A stretch of 7,777 bases of DNA from Mycoplasmatota bacterium (GCA_023132365.1 JAGLYJ010000050.1:1-7777), one strand, 5' to 3'; numbered from the stretch's first letter, positions 1-6,888 are shown. Notes: generated from the sequence alone by a model not told the origin. A program made the numbers and translations.

Positions 1-5
1 ACTAG

Positions 6-45
6 GAGGGTTTGGCTCGACAGGGAGTTAAAACCTCTTTTTTTT
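6..45 (+). terminator. Rho-independent terminator (upstream unit or leader attenuator)
   Basis: A long hairpin is followed by eight T (38-45). GAGG 6-9 pairs with CCTC 34-37 and TTT 11-13 with AAA 31-33, leaving G10 unpaired. GGCTC 14-18 pairs with GAGTT 25-29 through two G-U wobbles, leaving A30 unpaired. The loop is GACAGG 19-24. The T-tract makes it a plus-strand terminator. It most simply ends a gene that lies left of the window. It could also be an attenuator about 200 nt before the transketolase genes, but a good promoter downstream of it (126-154) makes that unnecessary. Confidence 0.7.
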
Positions 46-125
46 GGATTAAATCAAAAAACACACATTTTTAAGAAAAAACACAGAAAAGATATATATT
101 TATGTATAAAAACATTAAATTAGGC

Positions 126-154
126 TTGAAATATTGCATTTCACATGGTATTAT
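126..154 (+). promoter_or_regulatory. Promoter of the transketolase genes
   Basis: A -35 box TTGAAA (126-131) is followed after 17 nt by the -10 box TATTAT (149-154). Each matches its consensus at five of six bases. TG at 146-147 makes an extended -10. The A/T-rich run upstream (about 85-122) could act as an UP element. Transcription would start near 160-162, giving a leader of about 85 nt before the ATG at 246. Confidence 0.6.
127..143. promoter_or_regulatory. Inverted repeat inside the transketolase promoter; candidate operator
   Basis: TGAAAT (127-132) and ATTTCA (138-143) are perfect 6-nt arms around a 5-nt centre, lying in the spacer between the -35 and -10 boxes. A further TGAAAT occurs at 202-207. 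A repressor bound here would block RNA polymerase, and the two GntR regulators downstream are the obvious candidates. This is inference from position; the same repeat is not seen before the regulator genes. Confidence 0.35.
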
Positions 155-162
155 TCAATTAG

Positions 163-190
163 TAATTAGTCAGAAATTAACCGCTAATTA
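163..190 (+). repeat. AT-rich inverted repeat at the predicted 5' end of the transketolase mRNA
   Basis: TAATTAG (163-169) and CTAATTA (184-190) form 7-nt complementary arms with a 14-nt loop. AATTAG is also present at 157-162. If transcription starts near 161, this is a 5'-terminal stem that might stabilise the mRNA, or a second operator. The sequence is so AT-rich that chance is a real alternative. Confidence 0.25.
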
Positions 191-245
191 GAAATTTTAG
201 CTGAAATGCTTAATATAGAAGTTTGTAAATATTAGGAGGAAAATA

Positions 246-1058
246 ATGAAAAACAGAGCATACTTAGAAGAAAAAGCAAAAGAAATTAGAAAACATACAC
301 TGAGTTGTATAGGAAAACTTGGTGTTGGACATGTTGGTGGAAGCTTATCAATAGCTGATGTATTAGCGGTTTTATACTTTGACCAAATGGATATAGATCC
401 AAAAAATCCTGAGAAATCAAATCGTGATCGATTTGTATTATCAAAAGGACATGGTGGACCAGCAGTTTATGCAACTCTTGCATTAAAAGGTTATATACCA
501 ATGGATCAATTATGTACACTTAACCAACCAAATACTGACTTGCCTAGTCACACTGACAAAAACAGAACTACAGGAATTGATATGACTACAGGTTCACTTG
601 GTCAAGGATTCTCAGCGTCTGTTGGAATGGCTACAGCTGTGCAAATAGATAAAGCGCCTTATTACATTTACTCTGTAATAGGTGATGGAGAAAGTCAAGA
701 AGGTCAAATATGGGAAGCGGCTATGTTTTCTGGAAGTCAAAAATTAGATCACTTGATCGCATTCACTGATTATAATAAAATGCAAATTGATGGAGCAGTA
801 GAAGATGTTAATGGAATTGATCCATTGGATAAGAAATGGGAAGCTTTTAATTGGCATGTACAAGTTATTGATGGGCACGATGTAATTGCTATTAGAGATG
901 CTATTTTAGAAGCAAAAAAAGCAATAGGAAAACCATCAATGATTATTCTTAACACTATCAAAGGTAAAGGTGCAGAATTTGCAGAAGGTAAAGTTGGATC
1001 TCATAACATGCCAGTAACAGAAGAAATGGCTAGAGAAGCAATTGAAAGGTTAGGTTAA
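246..1058 (+). CDS. Transketolase, N-terminal (TPP-binding) subunit
   Basis: This 270-residue protein is the thiamine-diphosphate pyrimidine-side half of a split transketolase and pairs with the product of the next gene in the cytosol. Family motifs are clear: GHVGGSLS with His29, SKGHG with His69, SHTD with His102, GSLGQG at 116-121, the TPP/metal motif GDGE at 146-149 with its partner Asn177 (DYNKMQIDG), and GSHNMP with His253. The length is normal for a split N-terminal subunit. The ATG follows AGGAGGA (234-240) at good spacing. Two nucleotides separate its TAA from the next ATG, so the subunits are made together. Canonical function is two-carbon ketol transfer in the non-oxidative pentose phosphate pathway. 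A specialised split transketolase of a sugar pathway (for example apulose or sulfoquinovose degradation) is possible, and the pocket of the partner subunit argues for keeping this open. Confidence 0.93.
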   Translation: MKNRAYLEEKAKEIRKHTLSCIGKLGVGHVGGSLSIADVLAVLYFDQMDIDPKNPEKSNRDRFVLSKGHGGPAVYATLALKGYIPMDQLCTLNQPNTDLPSHTDKNRTTGIDMTTGSLGQGFSASVGMATAVQIDKAPYYIYSVIGDGESQEGQIWEAAMFSGSQKLDHLIAFTDYNKMQIDGAVEDVNGIDPLDKKWEAFNWHVQVIDGHDVIAIRDAILEAKKAIGKPSMIILNTIKGKGAEFAEGKVGSHNMPVTEEMAREAIERLG

Positions 1059-1060
1059 TT

Positions 1061-2011
1061 ATGGAATTAAAAAATAGAGCATTAAGAGATATATATGTAG
1101 ATTTATTAATGGAATATGCTGAAACACATCCTGAATTAGTAATAGTTGAAGCGGATTTAGCTACAGCTTTAGCTACTAAGAGGTTTTTTAAGAAGTATCC
1201 TAATCGTGCTATTAATGTAGGCGTGGCTGAAGCTAATATGATTGGTGTAGCTGCTGGCCTTGCAAATATGGGTAAATTACCATTCACACATACATTTACA
1301 CCATTTGCTACAAGAAGAGTATTTGATCAAGTAACGTTATCGGTTGCTTATTCAAAATTAAATGTAAAAATGGTTGGTTCTGATCCAGGAATAATGGCTC
1401 AACTAAATGGCGGAACTCATATGTCACTGGAAGATGTTGGTATAATGAGAAATATTCCTACTATGACTATTTTTGAACCAGTCGATGGAGTTCAACTTGC
1501 TAAAATATTTCCACAGATAGTGGATCATAATGGGCCAGTATATATTCGTTTATTGCGTAAGGATTTTGATCCAATATTTGATGAATCAGAAGATTTTGAA
1601 TTAGGAAAAGCAAAAGTGATAAAAGAAGGTAAAGATGTATCAATTTTTGCAACAGGTATAGAAGTAAAAGAAGCACTAGATGCAGAAGCAATTTTAGCTA
1701 AAAAAGGAATTTCGGTCAGTGTTGTTAACATCCATACTGTAAAACCTTTAGATGTTGAAGCAATCGTTAAAGAAGCTAAAAGAACCGGTGCTGTAGTAAC
1801 TGCCGAAAATCATAATATTATTAATGGATTAGGTAGTGCTGTGGCTGAAGCATTAGTGGAAAATTATCCAACGGTTATGGAACGTATAGGAACAAGGGAT
1901 CATTTTGGAGAAGTTGGGAAAAAAGAATTCTTAATGGAGAAATATGGTTTAAAAGCACATCATATAGTTGATGCAGTGCTTAAAGTACTAGATAGAAAAA
2001 GCAAATTATAA
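1061..2011 (+). CDS. Transketolase, C-terminal subunit
   Basis: The 316 residues contain the pyrimidine-binding domain and C-terminal domain of transketolase. The catalytic Glu is Glu57 in NVGVAEANMIG (52-62). Other landmarks are FTPFATRR (79-86), GGTH with His120, EDVGIMRNIP (124-133), RLLRKDFDP (163-171), and the C-terminal ENHNIINGLGSAVAE (249-263). Length is usual for the split form. Compared by eye with yeast transketolase, His481 is kept as His120 and Arg528 as Arg166. The positions of His469 and Asp477 appear to be Asp108 and Asn116, and Ser386 appears to be Ala36. These bind the substrate phosphate and C2 hydroxyl, so substrate choice may differ from the classical enzyme. An AGG at 1052-1054, inside the end of the first gene, may serve as a weak ribosome site, with translational coupling likely. 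No T-rich terminator follows, so read-through into the regulators is possible. Confidence 0.92.
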   Translation: MELKNRALRDIYVDLLMEYAETHPELVIVEADLATALATKRFFKKYPNRAINVGVAEANMIGVAAGLANMGKLPFTHTFTPFATRRVFDQVTLSVAYSKLNVKMVGSDPGIMAQLNGGTHMSLEDVGIMRNIPTMTIFEPVDGVQLAKIFPQIVDHNGPVYIRLLRKDFDPIFDESEDFELGKAKVIKEGKDVSIFATGIEVKEALDAEAILAKKGISVSVVNIHTVKPLDVEAIVKEAKRTGAVVTAENHNIINGLGSAVAEALVENYPTVMERIGTRDHFGEVGKKEFLMEKYGLKAHHIVDAVLKVLDRKSKL

Positions 2012-2028
2012 GCAATAAAAATATTTAT

Positions 2029-2042
2029 CAGTTTAAAAACTG
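2029..2042. promoter_or_regulatory. Palindrome CAGTTT-AA-AAACTG; candidate operator
   Basis: These are perfect 6-nt inverted arms around a 2-nt centre, 17 nt after the transketolase stop codon. The surrounding TATC (2026-2029) and GATA (2043-2046) can extend a hairpin with one bulge, but A and mixed AT follow it rather than a T-run, so it is not a convincing terminator. The AACTG/CAGTT half-sites recur at 2066-2083, which favours a protein-binding site before the GntR genes. Confidence 0.35.
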
Positions 2043-2065
2043 GATAATAATATATATTATGAACG

Positions 2066-2083
2066 TAACTGCTTTGACAGTTA
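2066..2083. promoter_or_regulatory. Inverted repeat TAACTG-N6-CAGTTA over a TTGACA -35 box
   Basis: Perfect 6-nt arms (2066-2071 and 2078-2083) enclose CTTTGA. The repeat covers a perfect -35 hexamer TTGACA (2074-2079). The matching -10 is unclear: TAAAAA at 2096-2101 has 16-nt spacing, and TATAAA at 2094-2099 has only 14. Repression of the regulator genes from this site is a reasonable inference. As RNA it would be a hairpin followed by TTTATCTTT, so a weak terminator of the transketolase transcript is the alternative. Confidence 0.4.
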
Positions 2084-2116
2084 TTTATCTTTATATAAAA
2101 ATATTTGAGGTGAATT

Positions 2117-2860
2117 ATGGAATACATTCATATTAATAAATTGATTACAACTTCAATTTATAAACAAATCGCATCTTCTATAACAGAAGCAATTGTTTCG
2201 GGGTTATTAAAATACAATGATAAATTACCAACTGAAAAAGAGATATGTGAATCATTTGGCATAAGCAATACTGCTGTAAAGATGGCATATGAGATTTTAA
2301 TAACGGATGGTATGATAAAGAGAATTAAAGGAAAAGGTACTTATGTAACAAATAGAGAAATCAATCACACTGATTTGCATGCTTTTTTAACAGCATATAA
2401 TGCTGGTGAAAATATTTCTGATGGTTATACAAAGGATATTATATTATTTGATAGAATCCGTAAAGATCATGGTATATACAGAGATATGAAACTTGATACT
2501 GGTGAGAAATGTTATCTAATTATCACACTAGTAAAATCATATCAAAATCCAGTTTTACTACAAAAAGTGTATCTTCCTGATAAATATTTTCCTAAATTTA
2601 ATAAGAAATATGATGAATTTAACAAATTATATGAATTTATTGAAAATGTATGTGATTATAAAATCAAGCATTTACACAGTACTTTTCGTGCTATAAACGC
2701 TTCATCAGCTGAAGCGCTTTTGTTAAATGTTAAAACTTCTGATGCATTATCTTTTGTAAGGACTCAAATAGTTAATGAATCAGACGATATTATTGGATAT
2801 GTGTGCAGTTATTTTCCTGGCGATTTTACAGAATTCGAGGTGATTGCAGATGCAATCTAA
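2117..2860 (+). CDS. GntR-family (HutC-type) transcriptional regulator with UTRA domain
   Basis: This is a DNA-binding regulator of 247 residues, normal for the HutC subfamily. The winged helix-turn-helix spans about 13-78. It shows LPTEKEICESFGIS (37-50), the recognition-helix region around NTAVKMAYEIL (51-61), and the wing motif GKGTYV (72-77). A UTRA-type ligand-binding domain fills about 105-243, ending with SYFPGDFTEFEV. HutC-type UTRA domains usually bind small sugars, sugar phosphates or amino-acid-related ligands; the ligand here is unknown. The recognition helix has Asn51 and Lys55 where many relatives carry Arg, which may mean a different operator. GAGGTGA (2107-2113) supports the ATG at 2117. 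The gene lies 105 nt after the transketolase genes and overlaps the start of a second GntR gene by 11 nt, suggesting joint control of the transketolase unit. Confidence 0.88.
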   Translation: MEYIHINKLITTSIYKQIASSITEAIVSGLLKYNDKLPTEKEICESFGISNTAVKMAYEILITDGMIKRIKGKGTYVTNREINHTDLHAFLTAYNAGENISDGYTKDIILFDRIRKDHGIYRDMKLDTGEKCYLIITLVKSYQNPVLLQKVYLPDKYFPKFNKKYDEFNKLYEFIENVCDYKIKHLHSTFRAINASSAEALLLNVKTSDALSFVRTQIVNESDDIIGYVCSYFPGDFTEFEVIADAI

Positions 2861-3641
2861 TATATTAGATTTGATTACAATAGATAGAAGATCTGCACTT
2901 GAATATGACACTCAACTAAAGAAAAGCATTAAATCTCTTATTCTAGATAAAACATTATATTATCGCACAGCTTTACCTACTCCAAAAGATTTAGCTGAAT
3001 TTTTAATAATAAATGAGAAATTAGTGAAAAGTGCATATAATCAACTTGAGAAAGAAAGGTATATTCATCTAAGCAAAGATGGACAATATTCTGTATCATT
3101 TTTTGAATCAAGTAATCATTTTTTCGACCGTAATACAACTATTTACGAAGTGATAATTTCTTTAGGATTAGAACCTTCAATTGAATGTATAGAGAAAAGG
3201 ATAATTTTTCTAAATGAAGAAACTGTTAAACAAATGGGGTTTGATAGCGATAAAAGCAATGAATATCTATATATAAATAGAATGTATTTTGGTGATAATC
3301 AGCCAATAATGATTTTAGAAAACTACTTACCTCTCTATATTTTTCCGAATATATTTGAAAAGTTTAATGGAGATGATCCTTTGTACCAACATTTAAAAGA
3401 GTATTATGGAGTAGACAATATTACATCAAGACGTACTATAAAATCTGTGAATCTTAACCAGAGATTAGCTGATTTATTAAATGAAGCAAAAAATGCTCCA
3501 AGCATACAATCTACCAACCACGTATACGATAGATTTAATCGTTTAATTGATTACAGTAGAAGTCATACTATTAGTAGTTATTATTTTCAAACCTTGATTA
3601 CACGAGAGGAAATGGAAAAATATTTATATACAAAAAACTAA
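2850..3641 (+). CDS. Divergent GntR-family regulator with UTRA-like domain
   Basis: The protein has 263 residues from the ATG at 2850. I prefer this start over the in-frame TTG at 2844 because GAGGTGA (2837-2843) is 6 nt from the ATG and abuts the TTG. The N-terminal third resembles a GntR winged helix: LPTPKDLAEFLIIN (43-56), then KLVKSAYNQLEKERYI (57-72). The usual wing motif GKGT(Y/F)V is missing; HLSKDGQYSVSFF (73-85) stands in its place. About 98-255 looks like UTRA, with PIMILENYLPLYIFP (152-166) matching the family's central strand region. It overlaps the previous gene by 11 nt and so is probably translationally coupled. It may form a heterodimer with its neighbour, be a second regulator with its own operator, or have lost DNA binding and act only as a ligand sensor. 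A terminator follows 14 nt after the stop. Confidence 0.78.
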   Translation: MQSNILDLITIDRRSALEYDTQLKKSIKSLILDKTLYYRTALPTPKDLAEFLIINEKLVKSAYNQLEKERYIHLSKDGQYSVSFFESSNHFFDRNTTIYEVIISLGLEPSIECIEKRIIFLNEETVKQMGFDSDKSNEYLYINRMYFGDNQPIMILENYLPLYIFPNIFEKFNGDDPLYQHLKEYYGVDNITSRRTIKSVNLNQRLADLLNEAKNAPSIQSTNHVYDRFNRLIDYSRSHTISSYYFQTLITREEMEKYLYTKN

Positions 3642-3654
3642 AACTCAATTTCAT

Positions 3655-3694
3655 AAAAAAAAACAGTTATGATTAATAATCTTAGCTGTTTTTT
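3655..3694. terminator. Bidirectional terminator between convergent operons
   Basis: CAGTTA (3664-3669) pairs with TTAGCTG-side bases 3683-3688 (one G-U). GATT (3671-3674) pairs with AATC (3678-3681) around an AAT loop, with a single T-T mismatch at 3670/3682. Nine A (3655-3663) precede the stem and six T (3689-3694) follow it. It therefore works for the GntR genes on the plus strand and, with a nine-U tail, for the DUF1667 operon on the minus strand. The minus-strand transcript would have an untranslated tail of about 150 nt. Confidence 0.85.
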
Positions 3695-3836
3695 AGTTAT
3701 AAGGAGATTGAAGTTCATAACTATTCTTAATTTTAATAGTTTAATATTTCTAGTTGCTTCAACTATCATTTTCTTAATGCTTTAGTATGTTCCTTGATCT
3801 ATTGATAAAATATATTCATTCAATTTATTAACCTCT
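3695..3836. other. Spacer between terminator and DUF1667 gene
   Basis: I see no supported gene here. AAGGAG (3701-3706) is followed after one base by a TTG opening a 25-codon hydrophobic frame (3708-3785), but that spacing is too short for a ribosome site. The opposite strand has only a 39-codon frame that runs through the terminator. Confidence 0.5.
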
Positions 3837-4184
3837 CTATTTCAAACATGATTTTGTTAATATAACATTTGAGCCGGTATCAAGAATGTTGGAAATTAAC
3901 ACTTCACCAATTGCCATAGGTTTGTCAACTACAACACCATTTATGATGTTCATGATGTCATAAATTAATTCCTTAGGTATTGGAACGTCAGTTTTAACAC
4001 TTACCCTTGGTAATTGTTTAAATACTGTTCTAGCAGTAGTTGTAATAATTCTTTTTGGAGCAGTTAATTCTGTTAGAACATAGCTTTCTCCTCTTTTACA
4101 TTGGTTGCCTGTAATGTTCATATTATCATCAACATTAACCCTACAACCCCTAGGGCAAACAATACATATAAATGATTTAGTCAT
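3837..4184 (-). CDS. DUF1667 family four-cysteine protein of the glycerol-3-phosphate redox operon
   Basis: This small soluble protein (115 residues, normal for the family) has an N-terminal metal-type motif CIVCPRGC (7-14: Cys7, Cys10, Cys14) plus Cys29 in NQCKRGE. These four cysteines are well suited to an iron-sulfur cluster or zinc. A further Cys113 lies near the C-terminus. The rest (about 48-112) has no motif I can name; KQLPRVSVKTDVPIPKELI (56-74) resembles the conserved middle of DUF1667. The biochemical role is not established to my knowledge. Its fixed place after two flavoproteins suggests a third subunit or electron-transfer partner, in the position that GlpC takes in the enterobacterial GlpABC complex, though it is not homologous to GlpC and has no membrane helix. 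Its ATG overlaps the previous stop by one base (TAATG), with GGAGG upstream, so it is translationally coupled. Confidence 0.85.
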   Translation of the reverse strand: MTKSFICIVCPRGCRVNVDDNMNITGNQCKRGESYVLTELTAPKRIITTTARTVFKQLPRVSVKTDVPIPKELIYDIMNIINGVVVDKPMAIGEVLISNILDTGSNVILTKSCLK

Positions 4185-5446
4185 TATAAAACCTCCAAAT
4201 CAAGAACAATGTCATTTGAACTATCGAAATTTTCGATATTTAAAGTTATTGATTCCATCTCCGCTGGAACAACAAAATTTATTCTTTTGTTTTTAACTAA
4301 TTTATTGTCTTGAGATATTTTTAACATTGATTTCTCTATTTTCATCTTTGATCTAAATTGAAATACAATTTTAGAAGACTCACTTGAAAAGTCTACATAG
4401 TGAGGTGTTACAAAAAGTAAATTTTTGCCTGCAACAACTCGCACATTCTTATTAGCTTTTGTGGTTTGTGATAGGACATATTGACTAGCGCAAACACCAG
4501 CCCTTTCACTCTCTAAAGATACATTGTCTACTAGGTCATGTACTTGAAGAGAGTTACCACAAATAAATAACCCAGAAACATTAGTTTGATATGATTGATT
4601 AATTTTTACACTTTTTGTTTTATAGTCTTTTTCAACATTTAGATTATCAAGAAGAGTAATATCTGGTATTAAACCAATTGACAACAGTAATGTATCTACT
4701 TTAAAATTCTTTTCAGTGCCTTCAATTGGGTTATATTTTTCATCAACCTGTTGAATGATTATTGATTCTAATCTTTGATTTTTGTTAGCATTAACTTGAG
4801 TTACAGTATGAGATAAGAATAGGGGAATATCAAAGTCATTTAGACATTGAACTATATTTCTTGTTAAACCATTTGAATATGGCATTAGTTCAGCAACGCC
4901 AAGAACATTAGCGCCTTCAAGGTGCATTCTTCTAGCCATAATTAAACCAATATCGCCACTACCCAGAATGAAGACGTTTTTACCAACCATATATCCATCA
5001 ATATTTAAATATCTTTGTGCACTACCCGCCGTTATAACTCCGTAAGGACGGTCACCAGGAATTATAATAGAGCCTCTAGTTCTTTCATAACATCCAGTAG
5101 ACATAATGACTGCATTAGTATTCACTTTTTTGATTCCTGTTTTTCTTGAAGAAAAAGTAATTTCAAAGCCATCCTTTATTTTTATAACATCAGTTACAGT
5201 TGCATCTAATAAATATTCAATATTGTTTTTATAAAACTCGTTAATATACCTATCAGCATATTCTGGACCAGTATACTCTTCTTTGAATACTTGTAAGCCG
5301 AAACCATTATGGATACATTGATTAAGGATTCCACCTAATCTATCTTCTTTTTCAATTAGTAAAACATCTCTTCCTTCTTTTTTTGCAGATATAGCGGCAG
5401 CTAACCCAGAAGCTCCGCCACCAATCACAATGATTTCTTTTTTCAT
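4184..5446 (-). CDS. FAD/NAD(P)-dependent oxidoreductase, second subunit of the redox module
   Basis: This cytosolic flavoprotein of 420 residues has a two-dinucleotide-binding-domain fold. The FAD motif is GGGASG (9-14), with Glu32 ending the second strand. The family stretch GGILNQCIHNGFG (38-50) includes Cys44. STGCYERTRG (116-125) follows, then a second Rossmann motif GSGDIG (162-167) for NAD(P). SGLFICGNSL (291-300) is the second FAD contact, and the C-terminal tail (about 335-420) is specific to this family. No CxxC redox disulfide like that of thioredoxin reductase is present. It probably takes electrons from the upstream dehydrogenase and exchanges them with NAD(P) or another carrier, as a partner subunit similar in role to GlpB or HcnB. 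It overlaps the upstream gene by four bases (ATGA) and the downstream gene by one. AAGGTG precedes its ATG. Confidence 0.87.
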   Translation of the reverse strand: MKKEIIVIGGGASGLAAAISAKKEGRDVLLIEKEDRLGGILNQCIHNGFGLQVFKEEYTGPEYADRYINEFYKNNIEYLLDATVTDVIKIKDGFEITFSSRKTGIKKVNTNAVIMSTGCYERTRGSIIIPGDRPYGVITAGSAQRYLNIDGYMVGKNVFILGSGDIGLIMARRMHLEGANVLGVAELMPYSNGLTRNIVQCLNDFDIPLFLSHTVTQVNANKNQRLESIIIQQVDEKYNPIEGTEKNFKVDTLLLSIGLIPDITLLDNLNVEKDYKTKSVKINQSYQTNVSGLFICGNSLQVHDLVDNVSLESERAGVCASQYVLSQTTKANKNVRVVAGKNLLFVTPHYVDFSSESSKIVFQFRSKMKIEKSMLKISQDNKLVKNKRINFVVPAEMESITLNIENFDSSNDIVLDLEVL

Positions 5447-6888
5447 TTTTTCACCTTCGATTCTGAAACAAATAGATTCGATTTTTGCGAATCATATACT
5501 ATATCTAACGGAGATGATTTAGTTTCTCTAGCTATTAATTTATATACTTTTTCCTCACAATAACCACCCTGACATAAACCAGCGCCAGCTCGAGTTCTTT
5601 TTTTAATGCCTTTAATACTACTTGACCCTAACGGTCCATTAATAGCATCTATAACTTCTTTTTCAGTAATTCTTTCACACTTGCAGATTATGTTAGCATA
5701 GCTTGAATCTTGTTTAATTAATTCATTTTGCTGATCATTAGGTAAAGTATGAAATTCTTGAAGTTTTTCTCTTTTGGGATTGAAGTTACATTTTGTATCA
5801 TACTTTTCATGAACCATCATAATTTTATTTAATAAATAATTCGCAATAGCAGGAGCAGCAGTTAAACCAGGCGAATCAATACCTGCTACATGATAGAATC
5901 CCGATACTTCATTTGATTCTCTAATAATGAAATCTTCTTGATTAGAAGTGGATCTTACACCCGCAAACGATCTAATAATTTCATTGAATGGCAAATTATC
6001 TGCAAGTAGAACAGCGTTATCTTTTACGTATCTTAATCCATCAGTAGTATTATTAGCTCTATCTTTATCATCTACAAATTTACTGTTAGGACCAATCAAT
6101 ATATTGCCGTGAACTTGAGGAGTTAAAAGAACTCCTTTTCCTAAATTTGTTGGCAAAGGATAAAGAACATGGTTTATGAATCCTTTAACTCTTTTATCTA
6201 ACACAAAATATTCACCAATTCTAGGAGTGATTTTATATTCAACGTTCCTTTCAATCATTTCTGCTATATCATCAGCTTTTACACCAGCTGCATTTATAAG
6301 GTGTTTTGCTTCAGCTATGTCAGTATTGTTAATAGTGATTTTAAATATATCATCAGTTTTAGTTATATTAGTTACTTCAGAGTTCTTTCTGAATTCAACC
6401 CCATTTAGGATTGCATTTTCCATACAAGCAAAAGCAACTTCCCAAGGATAAGTAACACTAGTCGTAGGTAAAGACAAAACTTTAGTAACAGTTTTGGCTA
6501 AATTCGGTTCATATTTTACAGCTTCATCAAAACTTAGAAACTCAAATTCAGTTACTTCATTTTGCTTTGTAGTCACCACTAAATCATCTAATTTTTTCTC
6601 TTCTTCATTGTTGTGTGCTAAAACATAAGCGCCAGTTCTTAATATTGGAATGCTTAATTCAGATTCAACCTCATCGTATAACTTATTTCCAAGAAGACAG
6701 AGTTTAGATTTAAGTGTGTTTGGTTTAGGGTTGTGTCCCGAATGCAGGATTGCACTATTAGCTAAAGTTTGAACATTAGCCACATCATTTTCTTTTTCAA
6801 CTACAAGAGCTTTTAAATTATATTTTGATAATTCTCTTGCAATAAAACTTCCTATTATGCCTGCACCTACTACTATATAATCGTACAT
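5443..6888 (-). CDS. GlpA/LhgO-like FAD dehydrogenase with BFD-like [2Fe-2S] domain (probable anaerobic glycerol-3-phosphate dehydrogenase)
   Basis: The 481-residue protein probably oxidises glycerol 3-phosphate to dihydroxyacetone phosphate. The N-terminal DAO-type FAD domain starts with GAGIIG (8-13) and Glu31. SAILHSGHNP (45-54) is typical of the GlpA/L-2-hydroxyglutarate dehydrogenase group, and HVAGIDSPGLTAAPAIAN (333-350) is the C-terminal FAD contact. A BFD-like [2Fe-2S] domain covers about 398-455, with CKC (Cys402, Cys404) and CQGGYC (Cys439, Cys444). No signal peptide or membrane helix is visible. The ATG has AAGGAG 6 nt upstream. Placement after glpP argues for glycerol 3-phosphate over 2-hydroxyglutarate or an amino acid as substrate, but the sequence alone does not prove it. 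The gene overlaps the next by ATGA. A terminator lies only about 20 nt before its ATG, so expression should depend on antitermination or its escape. Confidence 0.85.
   Translation of the reverse strand: MYDYIVVGAGIIGSFIARELSKYNLKALVVEKENDVANVQTLANSAILHSGHNPKPNTLKSKLCLLGNKLYDEVESELSIPILRTGAYVLAHNNEEEKKLDDLVVTTKQNEVTEFEFLSFDEAVKYEPNLAKTVTKVLSLPTTSVTYPWEVAFACMENAILNGVEFRKNSEVTNITKTDDIFKITINNTDIAEAKHLINAAGVKADDIAEMIERNVEYKITPRIGEYFVLDKRVKGFINHVLYPLPTNLGKGVLLTPQVHGNILIGPNSKFVDDKDRANNTTDGLRYVKDNAVLLADNLPFNEIIRSFAGVRSTSNQEDFIIRESNEVSGFYHVAGIDSPGLTAAPAIANYLLNKIMMVHEKYDTKCNFNPKREKLQEFHTLPNDQQNELIKQDSSYANIICKCERITEKEVIDAINGPLGSSSIKGIKKRTRAGAGLCQGGYCEEKVYKLIARETKSSPLDIVYDSQKSNLFVSESKVKK

Noticed and set aside
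1..45. Riboswitch or T-box tail at the left edge
   Set aside because: No T-box AGGGTGGNACCGCG core or recognisable aptamer is seen; only a plain terminator hairpin is supported, and the upstream part is outside the window.
127..143. cre-like site for CcpA (TGAAA ... TTTCA)
   Set aside because: The arms resemble a cre box, but the spacing is 7 nt instead of 4 and the central CG is missing.
1500..1731. Minus-strand open frames inside the transketolase genes
   Set aside because: They lie opposite well-conserved coding sequence, have low-complexity Leu/Ile/Ser content and lack ribosome sites.
3640..3760. Minus-strand 39-codon frame through the terminator
   Set aside because: It has no ribosome-binding site at useful spacing and its end is made of terminator sequence.
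3708..3785. A 25-codon hydrophobic frame after AAGGAG
   Set aside because: Only one base separates the ribosome-like site from the TTG, and the frame lies downstream of a strong terminator without a visible promoter.
5443..5446. Genetic code 4 (TGA as tryptophan)
   Set aside because: TGA ends the FAD dehydrogenase exactly at an ATGA overlap with the next gene; tryptophans in the other genes use TGG.
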